DNA of 64,000 nt from Brenneria corticis (GCF_003115855.1 NZ_KZ819073.1:274858-338857); one strand, 5' to 3'; shown: positions 35,257 to 43,271, numbered from the stretch's first letter. Translations and numbers: made by a program. Notes: generated from the letters alone by a model not told the origin.

Positions 35257-36423
35257 ATGCATTATGATGCGATCGTTGTCGGGGGCGGAATGGTGGGGGC
35301 TGCTGTTGCATTGGGATTAGCCCGCAATGGTTTTCAGGCGGCGGTTATCGAGCAGGAGTTACCCGTCCCTTTTGACCCCGCCAGCGCGCCGGACTTACGC
35401 ATTTCGGCGATCGGCCAGGGTTCCGTCGCCCTGCTGAAACAGCTTGGCGCCTGGCAGCGGGTGCAACAGATGCGCAGCGCCCCTTACCGCCGCCTGGAAA
35501 CCTGGGAATGGGATAATGCCCGCGTGGTGTTCGATGCGGCGGATATCCGGTTACCCGAGCTGGGTTTTATGGTGGAAAACCGGGTATTGCAGCTGGCGCT
35601 ATGGTCATCCCTGAATGAGGTCGAGCGCTGCCGTTGCTACTGCCCGAGCGGTCTGCAAAGCATGCTGCGCACGGAAGCGGGATGGCGGCTGCAGCTTGAT
35701 GACGGACAGAGCCTGACGGCGTCGCTGGTGATAGGCGCTGACGGCGCCAACTCCCGGATCCGCCAGTGGGCGGGGATTGGCGTCAGCGGCTGGCAGTATC
35801 GTCAGTCCTGTATGCTGATCGGCGTGGAGACTTCGCTCCCCCAGCAGGATGTTACCTGGCAGCAGTTTACGCCCGCCGGGCCGCGCGCCTTTCTGCCGCT
35901 GTTCGACCACTGGGGATCGCTGGTGTGGTATGACAGCCCGCAGCGCATCCGTCAGCTTCAGGCCATGCCGCTCGCCCAGTTGGATAAGGAGATTGCGGCG
36001 ACCTTTCCGCCACGGCTGGGACAGGTAAAAGCGCTGGCCGCCGGCTCTTTTCCTTTGGTGCGGCGCCATGCGCAAACCTATGTGCGACCGGGGCTGGCGC
36101 TGCTGGGCGATGCGGCGCATACCATCAATCCGCTGGCCGGGCAGGGGGTGAATCTGGGGTATCGGGACGTGGAGGCATTACTGGAGGTGTTAACCCATGC
36201 CCGCGATGCCGGCGAGGAGTGGTGCTCGGAGCCGATATTACGCCGTTACCAGCGTCGCCGTATGCCGGATAATCTGCTGATGCAAAGCGGCATGGATTTG
36301 TTCTACGGCGCTTTCAGTAATTCGCTCGCGCCGCTCGGCGTGGCGCGCAATCTGGCATTGATGGCCGCGCAGCGCGCCGGCGGATTAAAACAGCGTGCGT
36401 TGAAGTATGCGATAGGCGTTTAA
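35257..36423 (+). CDS. ubiF: 2-octaprenyl-3-methyl-6-methoxy-1,4-benzoquinol hydroxylase
   Basis: 388 residues. FAD-dependent aromatic hydroxylase that adds the C6 hydroxyl in ubiquinone synthesis. The dinucleotide motif VVGGGMVGAAVALGLA, the second motif IGADGANSRIRQW and LLGDAAHTINPLAGQGVNLGY are intact. As in E. coli it stands beside a tRNA-Gln locus; here that tRNA gene was the target of the prophage. Confidence 0.97.
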   Translation: MHYDAIVVGGGMVGAAVALGLARNGFQAAVIEQELPVPFDPASAPDLRISAIGQGSVALLKQLGAWQRVQQMRSAPYRRLETWEWDNARVVFDAADIRLPELGFMVENRVLQLALWSSLNEVERCRCYCPSGLQSMLRTEAGWRLQLDDGQSLTASLVIGADGANSRIRQWAGIGVSGWQYRQSCMLIGVETSLPQQDVTWQQFTPAGPRAFLPLFDHWGSLVWYDSPQRIRQLQAMPLAQLDKEIAATFPPRLGQVKALAAGSFPLVRRHAQTYVRPGLALLGDAAHTINPLAGQGVNLGYRDVEALLEVLTHARDAGEEWCSEPILRRYQRRRMPDNLLMQSGMDLFYGAFSNSLAPLGVARNLALMAAQRAGGLKQRALKYAIGV

Positions 36424-36470
36424 CCGGGAGAGGGGCGGCAATCTTTAATGGTTGCCTGATTTGCGGATAT

Positions 36471-36495
36471 AAAAAAAGCCCGCGTTAGCGGGCTT
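36471..36495 (-). terminator. Terminator of the tRNA-Gln unit
   Basis: On the minus strand AAGCCCGC-TAAC-GCGGGCTT is followed by seven T. It lies eight bases after the CCA end of the tRNA remnant, so it belonged to the original tRNA transcript. It can also act in the ubiF direction, with a weaker T tract. Confidence 0.85.
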
Positions 36496-36502
36496 CTTTA
36501 TT

Positions 36503-36551
36503 TGGCTGGGGTACCAGGATTCGAACCTGGGAATGCCGGAATCAGAATCCG
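36503..36551 (-). tRNA. 3' fragment of tRNA-Gln(CUG), prophage attachment site (att core)
   Basis: Read on the minus strand, 49 bases match the 3' part of the E. coli glnV/glnX tRNA. The fragment holds the 3' side of the anticodon arm with the CTG anticodon, the T arm (GGTTCGAATCC) and the acceptor ending in CCA. The 5' half is missing: upstream of the anticodon arm the sequence turns into A/T-rich phage DNA. This is the left junction of an integration into the tRNA 3' end. The shared core is at most this 49-nt block, and its partner should complete an intact tRNA-Gln at the right end. Confidence 0.9.
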
Positions 36552-36662
36552 TAGAGTGACCTAATGAAATCAATTAATTATATTAAATACATTGGGTTAT
36601 GATTTTTATATGTTTATTTATACAGTATTAAATATTTGCGCTGCCGCCATTTTTGTCGCCAC

Positions 36663-37667
36663 TCAGGAAGCCAGTGGATTGAGGCGTAGCGCGTCCTCCA
36701 GGTGGTTGGGGCTAAAGTGGGCATAGCGCATGGTCATCTTAATATCGGTATGGCCGAGGATGCGTTGCAGTACCAGAATGTTGCCGCCGTTCATCATAAA
36801 GTGGCTGGCAAAGGTGTGGCGCAGAACGTGGGAACACTGGCCAGCAGGCAGCACAATATCAGCCCGCTCCATTGCCTTCCTGAATGCGTTATAGCAGCCG
36901 CTGAACAATCGCCCGTTACTCTTGGGTAGCGAGTTATACAGCGTTTCGCTGATCGGTACCGTGCGGTTGCGCTTGCCTTTGGTTTTGGTAAAAGTCACGC
37001 GGTAAGGCGATAGTTGAAAGCGGGTTAACTCTTCCGCTTCTGACCAACGCGCGCCGGTAGACAAACACAGCTTAACAATCAATAACAGGTCTTTGGCTTT
37101 GCTGGCTTCGCATTCGTGCAACAGCCTGGCGATCTGGTCTTTTTGCAGGAATGCCATTTCGCTTTCAGATGTTTTATACGGTCGCACGCTTTCTAACGGG
37201 TTGGCGGCGTTCCATTCGCCCAGCCGCGCCAGTTCATTGAACAGCGCTCTAAAGTACGATAATTCACGGTTAACGGTGGTCGGGCTGATTTTTGCCTCAC
37301 GGCCATTGTGAGATATTTCGCCATTGAGCCGCTTTTCACGATAAACAGAAAAATCGCGGGCGGTGAAGTTGGTTCCCAACGGATCGCCCAATGAAGCGGT
37401 GGCACAGTCCAGAATACTCTTTCTGCCTTCGCCATCATTCAGTGTGATGCCGTGGGCGCGATACCACACATTAATCAGGTCAGATAGCTTACGCGTATCG
37501 CGCTTCTCCGCTGTCCACGGTTTGTTTTCTGCCTGTTCCATCGTGAAGCGTTCAAAGGCGACGGCTTCCCCTTTGGTGGCAAACTGTTTACGTACCCGCT
37601 TGCCTTCGCGTCCGTACGGGTAGCACTCACACAGCCATTTTCCTGATACTTGCTTACGAACTGCCAT
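36663..37667 (-). CDS. int: Tyrosine-recombinase integrase
   Basis: 334 residues. The catalytic residues are visible: R207 (STGARWSE), H280-x-L-R283-H284 (SHVLRHTFASH), H306 (LGHTDIKM) and Y315 (MRYAHFSP). The N-terminal arm-binding part (VSGKWLCECYPYGREGKR) is typical of P2-type integrases. It lies 111 bases from the tRNA core and would drive integration and, with Cox, excision. The ATG has a GGGGG ribosome site. A perfect LexA core lies 33 bases upstream of the start. Confidence 0.95.
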   Translation of the reverse strand: MAVRKQVSGKWLCECYPYGREGKRVRKQFATKGEAVAFERFTMEQAENKPWTAEKRDTRKLSDLINVWYRAHGITLNDGEGRKSILDCATASLGDPLGTNFTARDFSVYREKRLNGEISHNGREAKISPTTVNRELSYFRALFNELARLGEWNAANPLESVRPYKTSESEMAFLQKDQIARLLHECEASKAKDLLLIVKLCLSTGARWSEAEELTRFQLSPYRVTFTKTKGKRNRTVPISETLYNSLPKSNGRLFSGCYNAFRKAMERADIVLPAGQCSHVLRHTFASHFMMNGGNILVLQRILGHTDIKMTMRYAHFSPNHLEDALRLNPLAS

Positions 37668-37678
37668 ACAGCCCCCTG

Positions 37679-37717
37679 TTAACTGAGGACTGTATTTTTA
37701 CTGTATATAAAAACAGT
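37679..37717. repeat. 39-bp direct repeat, copy 1 (between KAP gene and int)
   Basis: It matches 39334-39372 at 36 of 39 positions in the same orientation. It covers the LexA-like box and an extra ACTGTA half-site. The two copies bracket the KAP NTPase gene. Confidence 0.9.
37701..37716. promoter_or_regulatory. LexA box upstream of int
   Basis: CTGT-N8-ACAG with an A/T-only centre (ATATAAAA) and TA flanks on both sides. This is an almost ideal SOS box. It would overlap a promoter for int and suggests derepression of excision on DNA damage. Confidence 0.8.
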
Positions 37718-37761
37718 AATCAATGTTTAATAAAGAGAAAATAAACTGTCCAATAGGTTTT

Positions 37762-39282
37762 TTAATCGAAAGAAACTGATAATTCAATGAAGTTAATATA
37801 ATCTTTTATTTTGTAAATTTTTACATCTACATCTTTCATCAGCAAAGATGCTTGTTGTATATGAATCATTTCAGTAACTGAAATTTTTTTAGGATTAGAT
37901 ACTCTTAATAAGGGATTTCCTTCATCTGTTTTAATTTTAGATTTTATTTCTTGCATTGTGTTTGAGAATTTAATTGCTTCGTCAATATATACTCTACATG
38001 GTATTTTTATTTTTTCCTCTATTGTGTCGTTATCCATGTAATATTCTCTAGGACCTAATAAGTTTTTCAATCCTGTGTTATTCTTACTGTTATCTATGAA
38101 TATAAATAATTCACCGTGATTAAAATTCCTTAGCTTTTTATTTTCAAGTATAATATCGGGAAGAGGGTTTTTTCTGAGCGACTTGTTAGTTATGACGTTA
38201 AACAACTCAATATCCATATCATGAATTATCATTAACATTAAAAGCATTGTGTAGTCTGCTTTTTTATTTATCCTGGCTGATGTTAATATGTCTAACAATC
38301 TATCTAAGTTCTTTTTTGAATCACGAATGTTTAGATTGAATGCATTTAGAATTGATGAGCAATTATAAGAAAATTGCTCTATAGTCGTAGGTTTAGGGTA
38401 TGTGTAATTCTTTATTTTTTCAAAATTGTCAGATAATCTATCTTTGATAGTCTCTAGTGTTATTTTTTCTAAGTCAGGAGCGTGGAGCGAGAAACGTCTA
38501 TGAAAAAATCTACTGAGATATAGATTTGCGTCAAACTCGTTACCATATACATTCTTTATGGAGTGCTGTAATTGATTAGTGTCAGTAGCAATTATAAAGA
38601 TAAAGTTTTCTACACTAAATATATGCTTTACTATTTCTAATAGCGAAATTGCATAATCTGGCCTGCATCTATCAAGTTCATCAATGAATATAAATATAGG
38701 TGGAGTATATCCTTTATTAAAGCTAAGGGTAGCCCAGAAAGCAAGCTCTTTCTTTAATTTTACTATTGATTTTAATTTCTCATTATGTTGTTCAAGCATT
38801 AGTGTTGATGCTGTTTTTGCTATTTCAGAGATATCTTCAAGTCCAACATATTTTTTTAATAATCCAGAGATAACCTCGGGCACTATACCTTTAGTAAATC
38901 GACCTATAGATTCGCTTGATCGTATTAATTTCCGATCTAAATTACCTGAGTAATATTCAATTTGATTGATTAATGATGAAAATAGAGTCAAGAATGCATC
39001 ATCAGAAAAATCCTGCTTCCAGGCATCAATATAAATACAAGGGTGATGTCTATTTAATGATGTGTATAATCTTTTTATAAAAAAAGTTTTCCCTGCTCCC
39101 CATTCAGCATTTAAATTTATTACAGTATTTTTATTTCCTTGTTCCTTTAAATAAAAATAAAGATATTCTGCATATTTTTGTCTATCTAATGAATCAGCTT
39201 CTAATGTTTCGCTTTCCCCATCTAAGGAAAATTCAGTTTCTTTTGTCCAGTCTAGATCTAAGTAAAAGTTTGATTTTTTCAT
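37762..39282 (-). CDS. KAP-family P-loop NTPase (accessory gene)
   Basis: 506 residues, A/T-rich and unlike the phage core genes in base content. Walker A is WGAGKTFFIK (K65, T66). Walker B is IFIFIDELDRCRPDYAI (D201, E202), with the KAP hallmarks LLEIVKHIF, ATDTNQLQHSIKNVYG and YLSRFFHRRFSL. No membrane segments are inserted in the P-loop domain, unlike some KAP proteins. The C-terminal 240 residues are helical and unrecognised. KAP NTPases include the phage-exclusion protein PifA of plasmid F. It has its own upstream region with a LexA-like box. Its role here is probably lysogenic conversion or phage defence, by inference. Confidence 0.85.
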   Translation of the reverse strand: MKKSNFYLDLDWTKETEFSLDGESETLEADSLDRQKYAEYLYFYLKEQGNKNTVINLNAEWGAGKTFFIKRLYTSLNRHHPCIYIDAWKQDFSDDAFLTLFSSLINQIEYYSGNLDRKLIRSSESIGRFTKGIVPEVISGLLKKYVGLEDISEIAKTASTLMLEQHNEKLKSIVKLKKELAFWATLSFNKGYTPPIFIFIDELDRCRPDYAISLLEIVKHIFSVENFIFIIATDTNQLQHSIKNVYGNEFDANLYLSRFFHRRFSLHAPDLEKITLETIKDRLSDNFEKIKNYTYPKPTTIEQFSYNCSSILNAFNLNIRDSKKNLDRLLDILTSARINKKADYTMLLMLMIIHDMDIELFNVITNKSLRKNPLPDIILENKKLRNFNHGELFIFIDNSKNNTGLKNLLGPREYYMDNDTIEEKIKIPCRVYIDEAIKFSNTMQEIKSKIKTDEGNPLLRVSNPKKISVTEMIHIQQASLLMKDVDVKIYKIKDYINFIELSVSFD

Positions 39283-39333
39283 TGTTTTGTTTTGATTAAA
39301 AATGGTTTTTTTGATTTATCATACAGTTATTTT

Positions 39334-39372
39334 TTAACTAAAGACTGTATTTTTACTGTATATAAAATCAGT
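39334..39372. repeat. 39-bp direct repeat, copy 2 (upstream of KAP gene)
   Basis: It matches 37679-37717 with three mismatches in 39 positions. It lies 51 bases before the KAP start codon and probably carries its promoter. Confidence 0.9.
39356..39371. promoter_or_regulatory. LexA-like box upstream of the KAP gene
   Basis: CTGT-N8-TCAG, identical in the centre to the box before int but with one mismatch in the right half-site. It is likely weaker than the int box. Confidence 0.55.
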
Positions 39373-39422
39373 GATAAACGTTTTGTTATTAACAAATAAA
39401 CATTGATTTCTATAAGTGAAAA

Positions 39423-40439
39423 TCAATCAATTGTATCGTTTTTTTCTTTTGACTCTTTCATGTTTTTTATTGAGTTTATTAATTCTTTTATATTTGGTGG
39501 GGATGATATTTTCTTAGAGAAAGCTGAGTTTCCAGTTCTGTTCCAATCTTTAAAAACTTCAATAGCTTCAGCTTTGGTGGCCATATCACCATATATTTGA
39601 AGGAATAGCCGACCGAAGCTCAAAGCGTGTTGTCTATCTTTTCTAAGGATTGACTCGTGAATATATGATGAAGACATTTGAAAGCATGTATGAGAGATCC
39701 AGGTGAGAATTCCTATTGCTATGATTCCTCTAAAGAAAATGTATAGAATTGAAGTTATATTTAAATTATTATTAGCGTTTATCGAATCGAACCCCGTTTT
39801 AAAGCTATATAAAGCAATACCAACGGCAATAGAAGCAAATGTTATTCCCGTTCTTGACCACCTTTTTGATTTATCCATGAATAATTGATCATCTGAACTT
39901 AGCTTGTCGCTAACATCAGATACATAATCAGGTATTTTATCTTCAATTCTACTTTGTTGTAATTGAGATTTTAATTTCTCATGTTCTATTTTTAGTTTTA
40001 CAAGTTCTTCATCTGTTGATGAGAGGGTTTTATCTAATTTCTTTAACTTTCCTTGTTCTTCTTTAAATGCATTTCTGTAATAACTAATCTCAGATCTTAA
40101 TTTTAATACTTCTTTTGCTTTTTCTGACTGATTGTTGCTTTTTTTTGTATTTATAATATGACTTATTGAATCATATTCTTCAGATTCTTTATACGAATTT
40201 TCATATATTGAATTAGTTTGTAGGTTGGGGTTTTTGATTGAGTCAATAAAATTACTGGCTATGTTAGGGTCTATGTTATGATCTTTGAATATAGCTTTTA
40301 TCGTTCTTTCAAATTCACCATATTCACCTCCATCTAATAGGCTTCTAAGTAAATAGTAATCATTCTCATTTATTAGACTTTTGGCTCTAAGGTAGCTGAT
40401 TTTTGATAATGATTCAGATATGAATTTTCTTTCTTGCAT
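39423..40439 (-). CDS. Coiled-coil protein with two C-terminal-half membrane spans (accessory gene)
   Basis: 338 residues, not recognised as a named family. An N-terminal helical part of about 100 residues is followed by a heptad-rich coiled coil (about 105-165, rich in Lys, Glu and Leu). Two membrane spans come next (about 198-213 and 229-250), and then a soluble tail that starts RKDRQHALSFGRLFLQIYGDMATKAEA. It is A/T-rich. It lies 21 bases after the BRCT gene on the same strand. The form, a cytoplasmic sensor-like coil tied to a membrane hairpin, is one seen among abortive-infection effectors, but no function can be assigned. Confidence 0.8.
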   Translation of the reverse strand: MQERKFISESLSKISYLRAKSLINENDYYLLRSLLDGGEYGEFERTIKAIFKDHNIDPNIASNFIDSIKNPNLQTNSIYENSYKESEEYDSISHIINTKKSNNQSEKAKEVLKLRSEISYYRNAFKEEQGKLKKLDKTLSSTDEELVKLKIEHEKLKSQLQQSRIEDKIPDYVSDVSDKLSSDDQLFMDKSKRWSRTGITFASIAVGIALYSFKTGFDSINANNNLNITSILYIFFRGIIAIGILTWISHTCFQMSSSYIHESILRKDRQHALSFGRLFLQIYGDMATKAEAIEVFKDWNRTGNSAFSKKISSPPNIKELINSIKNMKESKEKNDTID

Positions 40440-40460
40440 TATATATTCCTTTGCTATGAT

Positions 40461-40943
40461 TTATTCTGAAATCTCGCCACTTTCTATAAAATTCATGAAC
40501 TGTTCTTCATTGAAAATCAGGATACCCATGTTTCTAGCATCGCTGATTTTTTTTGGCCCTGCATTGTAGCCATAGCAGAGTAGTTTTAAGTGCTTGGTTA
40601 CGGATTTTCTGACAACCATATCCTTTGATGATGCCATTTCTTCTAGTTCTGCACATCTTTCTTTTTTAAATCCTGTAAAGCAAATATCGAAGGTTTCTTC
40701 TTTAGGCTTCTTTATATAAAATTCGCCAGAATTAATTCCTTGATTTATGTGATTCTCTGCATCTTGTATGGAGTCGAAAAATTTAATTACTCTATCGGTA
40801 CGAAATGTTTTTAGCTTACGTTCATCCCCATCAAGTAAACTTGTTCCTTGAAAATAATCTCCGTTTGTTGTCACATCTTCAATTGATTGGACTTTAACCA
40901 TGTCTCTTGTATTTACATATACAAAGATTTTCCTATCAGTCAT
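40461..40943 (-). CDS. BRCT-domain protein (accessory gene)
   Basis: 160 residues. The C-terminal half (about 84-155) looks like a BRCT domain: FDICFTGFKKERCAELEEMA, then KLLCYGYNAGPKKISDARNMG, then ILIFNEEQFMNFI. The N-terminal 80 residues are unrecognised. BRCT domains bind DNA ends, nicks or phosphopeptides. An AAGGA ribosome site lies eight bases before the ATG. It begins ten bases after cI ends, so it is probably expressed with the repressor in the lysogen. Confidence 0.78.
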   Translation of the reverse strand: MTDRKIFVYVNTRDMVKVQSIEDVTTNGDYFQGTSLLDGDERKLKTFRTDRVIKFFDSIQDAENHINQGINSGEFYIKKPKEETFDICFTGFKKERCAELEEMASSKDMVVRKSVTKHLKLLCYGYNAGPKKISDARNMGILIFNEEQFMNFIESGEISE

Positions 40944-40953
40944 ACCGATATCC

Positions 40954-41517
40954 TTATATTTTCGTACAATTCATAATTATTTTCGATAAAACAGTTATCT
41001 CATCTAACCCACAATCAAACGCCATACCAACCCCGCTAACGCGCACTTTGCCCACAGGGATACGGGTCAGATCGCGGACGCTGGTTTTGCCTTCAATTTC
41101 AACTAACCACTTGCCGTCTGTCACTTCATCAAACTTACGATCGGCAATGTAGGTCACATTACTATCAAGAATAACGATCGGGTCTTGTAGTCCATCCGGC
41201 AGGAATGCTTTATCAAACAAATAATAGTTTGATTGCAAAAGAGAACCGTTCTGTAACTTGAAACGCGTAATGCTGACAATATCGTTTTTCCCATCTTCAT
41301 ACATCGGGCCGTTACCTGTAGTGAGCCACTGGAGGGACACCCCAGTTTCTAAGACACATTGGATAACCCAATCAGAAGGGAATATATCCCGCATGTAGCG
41401 GGTTGCCAGAGTACTTTTTGACACGCCCAAGTGATCACTTAGCGCTTGCCTTGTACCAAATCCATAGGCTTCTACGAGGCGTTCAATGGCAGCACGACCA
41501 CCGTTAGTTAAATTCAT
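40954..41517 (-). CDS. cI: Phage CI-type repressor (186/P2-like group)
   Basis: 187 residues. The N-terminal helix-turn-helix is seen in GTRQALSDHLGVSKSTLATRY; the sentence WVIQCVLETGVSLQWLTTGNGP is typical of 186-type CI. The C-terminal domain serves oligomerisation. I see no Ala-Gly cleavage site or Ser-Lys pair of LexA-type self-cleaving repressors, so SOS induction would need a separate anti-repressor. Its start faces cox across a region with three operator-like repeats. Confidence 0.9.
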   Translation of the reverse strand: MNLTNGGRAAIERLVEAYGFGTRQALSDHLGVSKSTLATRYMRDIFPSDWVIQCVLETGVSLQWLTTGNGPMYEDGKNDIVSITRFKLQNGSLLQSNYYLFDKAFLPDGLQDPIVILDSNVTYIADRKFDEVTDGKWLVEIEGKTSVRDLTRIPVGKVRVSGVGMAFDCGLDEITVLSKIIMNCTKI

Positions 41518-41520
41518 ATG

Positions 41521-41592
41521 ATTCCAAAAGCAATCTTGTGATTGACTAATTCCAAAAGCGATCGTAGTATTTGCCTAGATTTCAAAAGCAAA
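41521..41592. promoter_or_regulatory. Three direct-repeat operators between cI and cox
   Basis: The 14-mer ATTCCAAAAGCAAT recurs at 41521, 41549 (ATTCCAAAAGCGAT) and 41579 (ATTTCAAAAGCAAA). Spacing is 28 and 30 bp, about three helical turns. Their place in the divergent cI/cox gap suggests binding by CI or Cox to set the lysis-lysogeny switch. Confidence 0.75.
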
Positions 41593-41632
41593 CATATAAC
41601 GCTGAATAACACTAAATATAGGATTTTGCATC

Positions 41633-41878
41633 ATGAGCACGAACATTACAATTTCAATTCCTGAGCCGTACATCACTCTCGAAGAGTATTGCCGCCGTAC
41701 TGGCACCAAGATGACTACGGCCAGAGCAATGGCCAATGATGGCCGCTTGCCCATTAAGAAAAAAGTCTTAAAGCCGGGTAAATCCAAAGCTAACGGCCTG
41801 CTTGAAATCAACATGGTGGATCTGCTCCTGCGGGCAGTCAGCGAAAGCCACTATGCCTCAGTGACCTTGAATCCCTGA
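41633..41878 (+). CDS. cox: Cox/Apl-type excisionase and regulator
   Basis: 81 residues. YITLEEYCRRTGTKMTTARAMANDGRLPIKKK is the winged-helix pattern of P2 Cox/186 Apl proteins, which repress the lysogenic promoter and direct excision. It is the first gene of the rightward early operon and lies opposite cI. The basic centre (KKKVLKPGKSKAN) fits DNA binding. Confidence 0.8.
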   Translation: MSTNITISIPEPYITLEEYCRRTGTKMTTARAMANDGRLPIKKKVLKPGKSKANGLLEINMVDLLLRAVSESHYASVTLNP

Positions 41879-41911
41879 TTGCGATTCTGAGAGAGAGAAC
41901 AGGGGGCTGCC

Positions 41912-42418
41912 ATGTTTGATTATCAAATCTCTAAACACCCGCATTTTGATGCCGCTTGCCGAGCGTTTGCGTTGGCGCACAACCTTGAAGAGATCGCATC
42001 TGCTGTCGGTGTCCGTTCACAGGTATTGCGTAACAAACTGAACCCGGAGCAACCGCACCGATTAACGTGTGATGAACTGCTGGCCATTACCGATCACACG
42101 GAAGATGCCACCTTGCTGGATGGGGTGCTGTTGCAGATTAACTGCCTGCCGTCTGTACCACGTAATGAGGCAAGTTCACACAATGTGCCGGTGTTCGCGT
42201 TAAGCGCCACGGCGGATGTGGGCGCGATCGCTGGGGAAGCAGTATCAACCGTACCTATGTCACAGGCGCGTAAAAACGCCATTCTCAACCGGGCAAACAG
42301 CGCGATCCGCAACCTATCGCTGATTGTGCTTTCTGTTGAAGCCCGGTTCCAATCAACCCCGATGATGGCCGCAGCCGTTGATGTACTGAGTTCGTGCGCC
42401 GTGCCGGGTTTAGCGTGA
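41912..42418 (+). CDS. cII: Phage regulatory protein CII (186 type)
   Basis: 168 residues. It starts MFDYQISKHPHFDAACRAF, then HNLEEIASAVGVRSQVLRNKLNP, which is a helix-turn-helix seen in 186 CII and related proteins. 186 CII activates the establishment promoter for lysogeny. It follows cox by 33 bases and has a ribosome site AGGGGGCTGCC nearby. Confidence 0.82.
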   Translation: MFDYQISKHPHFDAACRAFALAHNLEEIASAVGVRSQVLRNKLNPEQPHRLTCDELLAITDHTEDATLLDGVLLQINCLPSVPRNEASSHNVPVFALSATADVGAIAGEAVSTVPMSQARKNAILNRANSAIRNLSLIVLSVEARFQSTPMMAAAVDVLSSCAVPGLA

Positions 42419-42431
42419 GGGGGGAATAGTG

Positions 42432-42698
42432 ATGCAACATAACCCAGAAATATGGCTGCAAGCTGCTGATGATGCGGCGAACAGCTTTTTATCTCAGCCT
42501 CCCGCGCAACGCGAGGCCGGTAATGATAACGGATATTGCAAGATTAGCGTTTTATCATCATTAGAGGTGCTGGCCGATGCGGTTTATTACCTCAATTACC
42601 CGCTGTACCAATTTATAAAAATCCACGCGAACCAATGGTATTCGCATGGGATGTCGCATCCGCCAGAGTTTGCGGCTACCTGGGCGAAAAGACGTTAA
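42432..42698 (+). CDS. Early phage protein, unknown function
   Basis: 88 residues from the ATG at 42432; a GTG directly before it (42429) is also possible. A GGGGGGA ribosome site lies seven bases upstream of the ATG. I do not recognise a family. The protein has a hydrophobic middle (VLADAVYYLNYPLYQFI) and a basic end. It lies between cII and fil, in the small early gene cluster common in P2-like phages. Confidence 0.6.
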   Translation: MQHNPEIWLQAADDAANSFLSQPPAQREAGNDNGYCKISVLSSLEVLADAVYYLNYPLYQFIKIHANQWYSHGMSHPPEFAATWAKRR

Positions 42699-42714
42699 CG
42701 TAAAGGGGAACCAT

Positions 42715-42915
42715 ATGATTTCTATCGCTCGTTTACTTAAAGGTCAGTCGCCCACGCCGCAACTGGCGAATCATGGTCACGGCTGGATTGAATTGCCTAA
42801 TGGCCAACGCTGGCAACCGTCTGCCTGCCGTGTCCAGTTTGGCAAAGGGCGTTTGCCGCATGTACGTATTAAGCGTCGTTCATGGTGGCGTCGTCTGATG
42901 GGATTAAGGGGCTAA
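42715..42915 (+). CDS. Fil-like early protein (DUF2724 type)
   Basis: 66 residues, starting MISIARLLKGQSPTPQ, with GHGWIELPNGQRWQPSACRVQFG. This pattern resembles phage 186 Fil, an early protein that causes host filamentation when expressed. The C-terminus is rich in Arg and Trp (RIKRRSWWRRLMGLRG). The assignment rests on pattern memory only. Confidence 0.65.
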   Translation: MISIARLLKGQSPTPQLANHGHGWIELPNGQRWQPSACRVQFGKGRLPHVRIKRRSWWRRLMGLRG

Positions 42916-42917
42916 TC

Positions 42918-43268
42918 ATGATTTCTGCAAATGAAGTGTTGGAATTGCCCGCACAGCTTAAATCGTTGCGGCGCATGATTTCAGGAACGGATAACCCGGC
43001 GCAATTGTTTTGGGAGTCAGCCACGCAGCGCGAACGCGAAGATCTGATCTTCCATTGTCGCCCGAAGCTGGGAAAAAGCCATGTTGGCTATAATTGGACT
43101 GATTTTGACGTTAATCAGCGGCGTGTGTTGTGGGGTGGTATTTTAAGTTTGCGCCGCATGTATGAGAAAACCGCTGCATTTCAGCCAGGGCATTTCGGGC
43201 GAAGTGTGTTTGTTGTCAGTTGTTCCGAGCCTGAAACGGAACAGAAAGAAAGCCAGTCTATTAATTAA
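42918..43268 (+). CDS. Early phage protein, unknown function
   Basis: 116 residues from the ATG at 42918, two bases after the preceding stop. A longer frame from 42882 overlaps the previous gene and is not preferred. Sequence pieces such as DLIFHCRPKLGKSHVGYNWTD and RRVLWGGILSLRRM recall conserved early proteins of P2-like phages, but I cannot name a family. It is followed by a 74-bp gap with an inverted repeat. Confidence 0.6.
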   Translation: MISANEVLELPAQLKSLRRMISGTDNPAQLFWESATQREREDLIFHCRPKLGKSHVGYNWTDFDVNQRRVLWGGILSLRRMYEKTAAFQPGHFGRSVFVVSCSEPETEQKESQSIN

Positions 43269-43271
43269 CCC

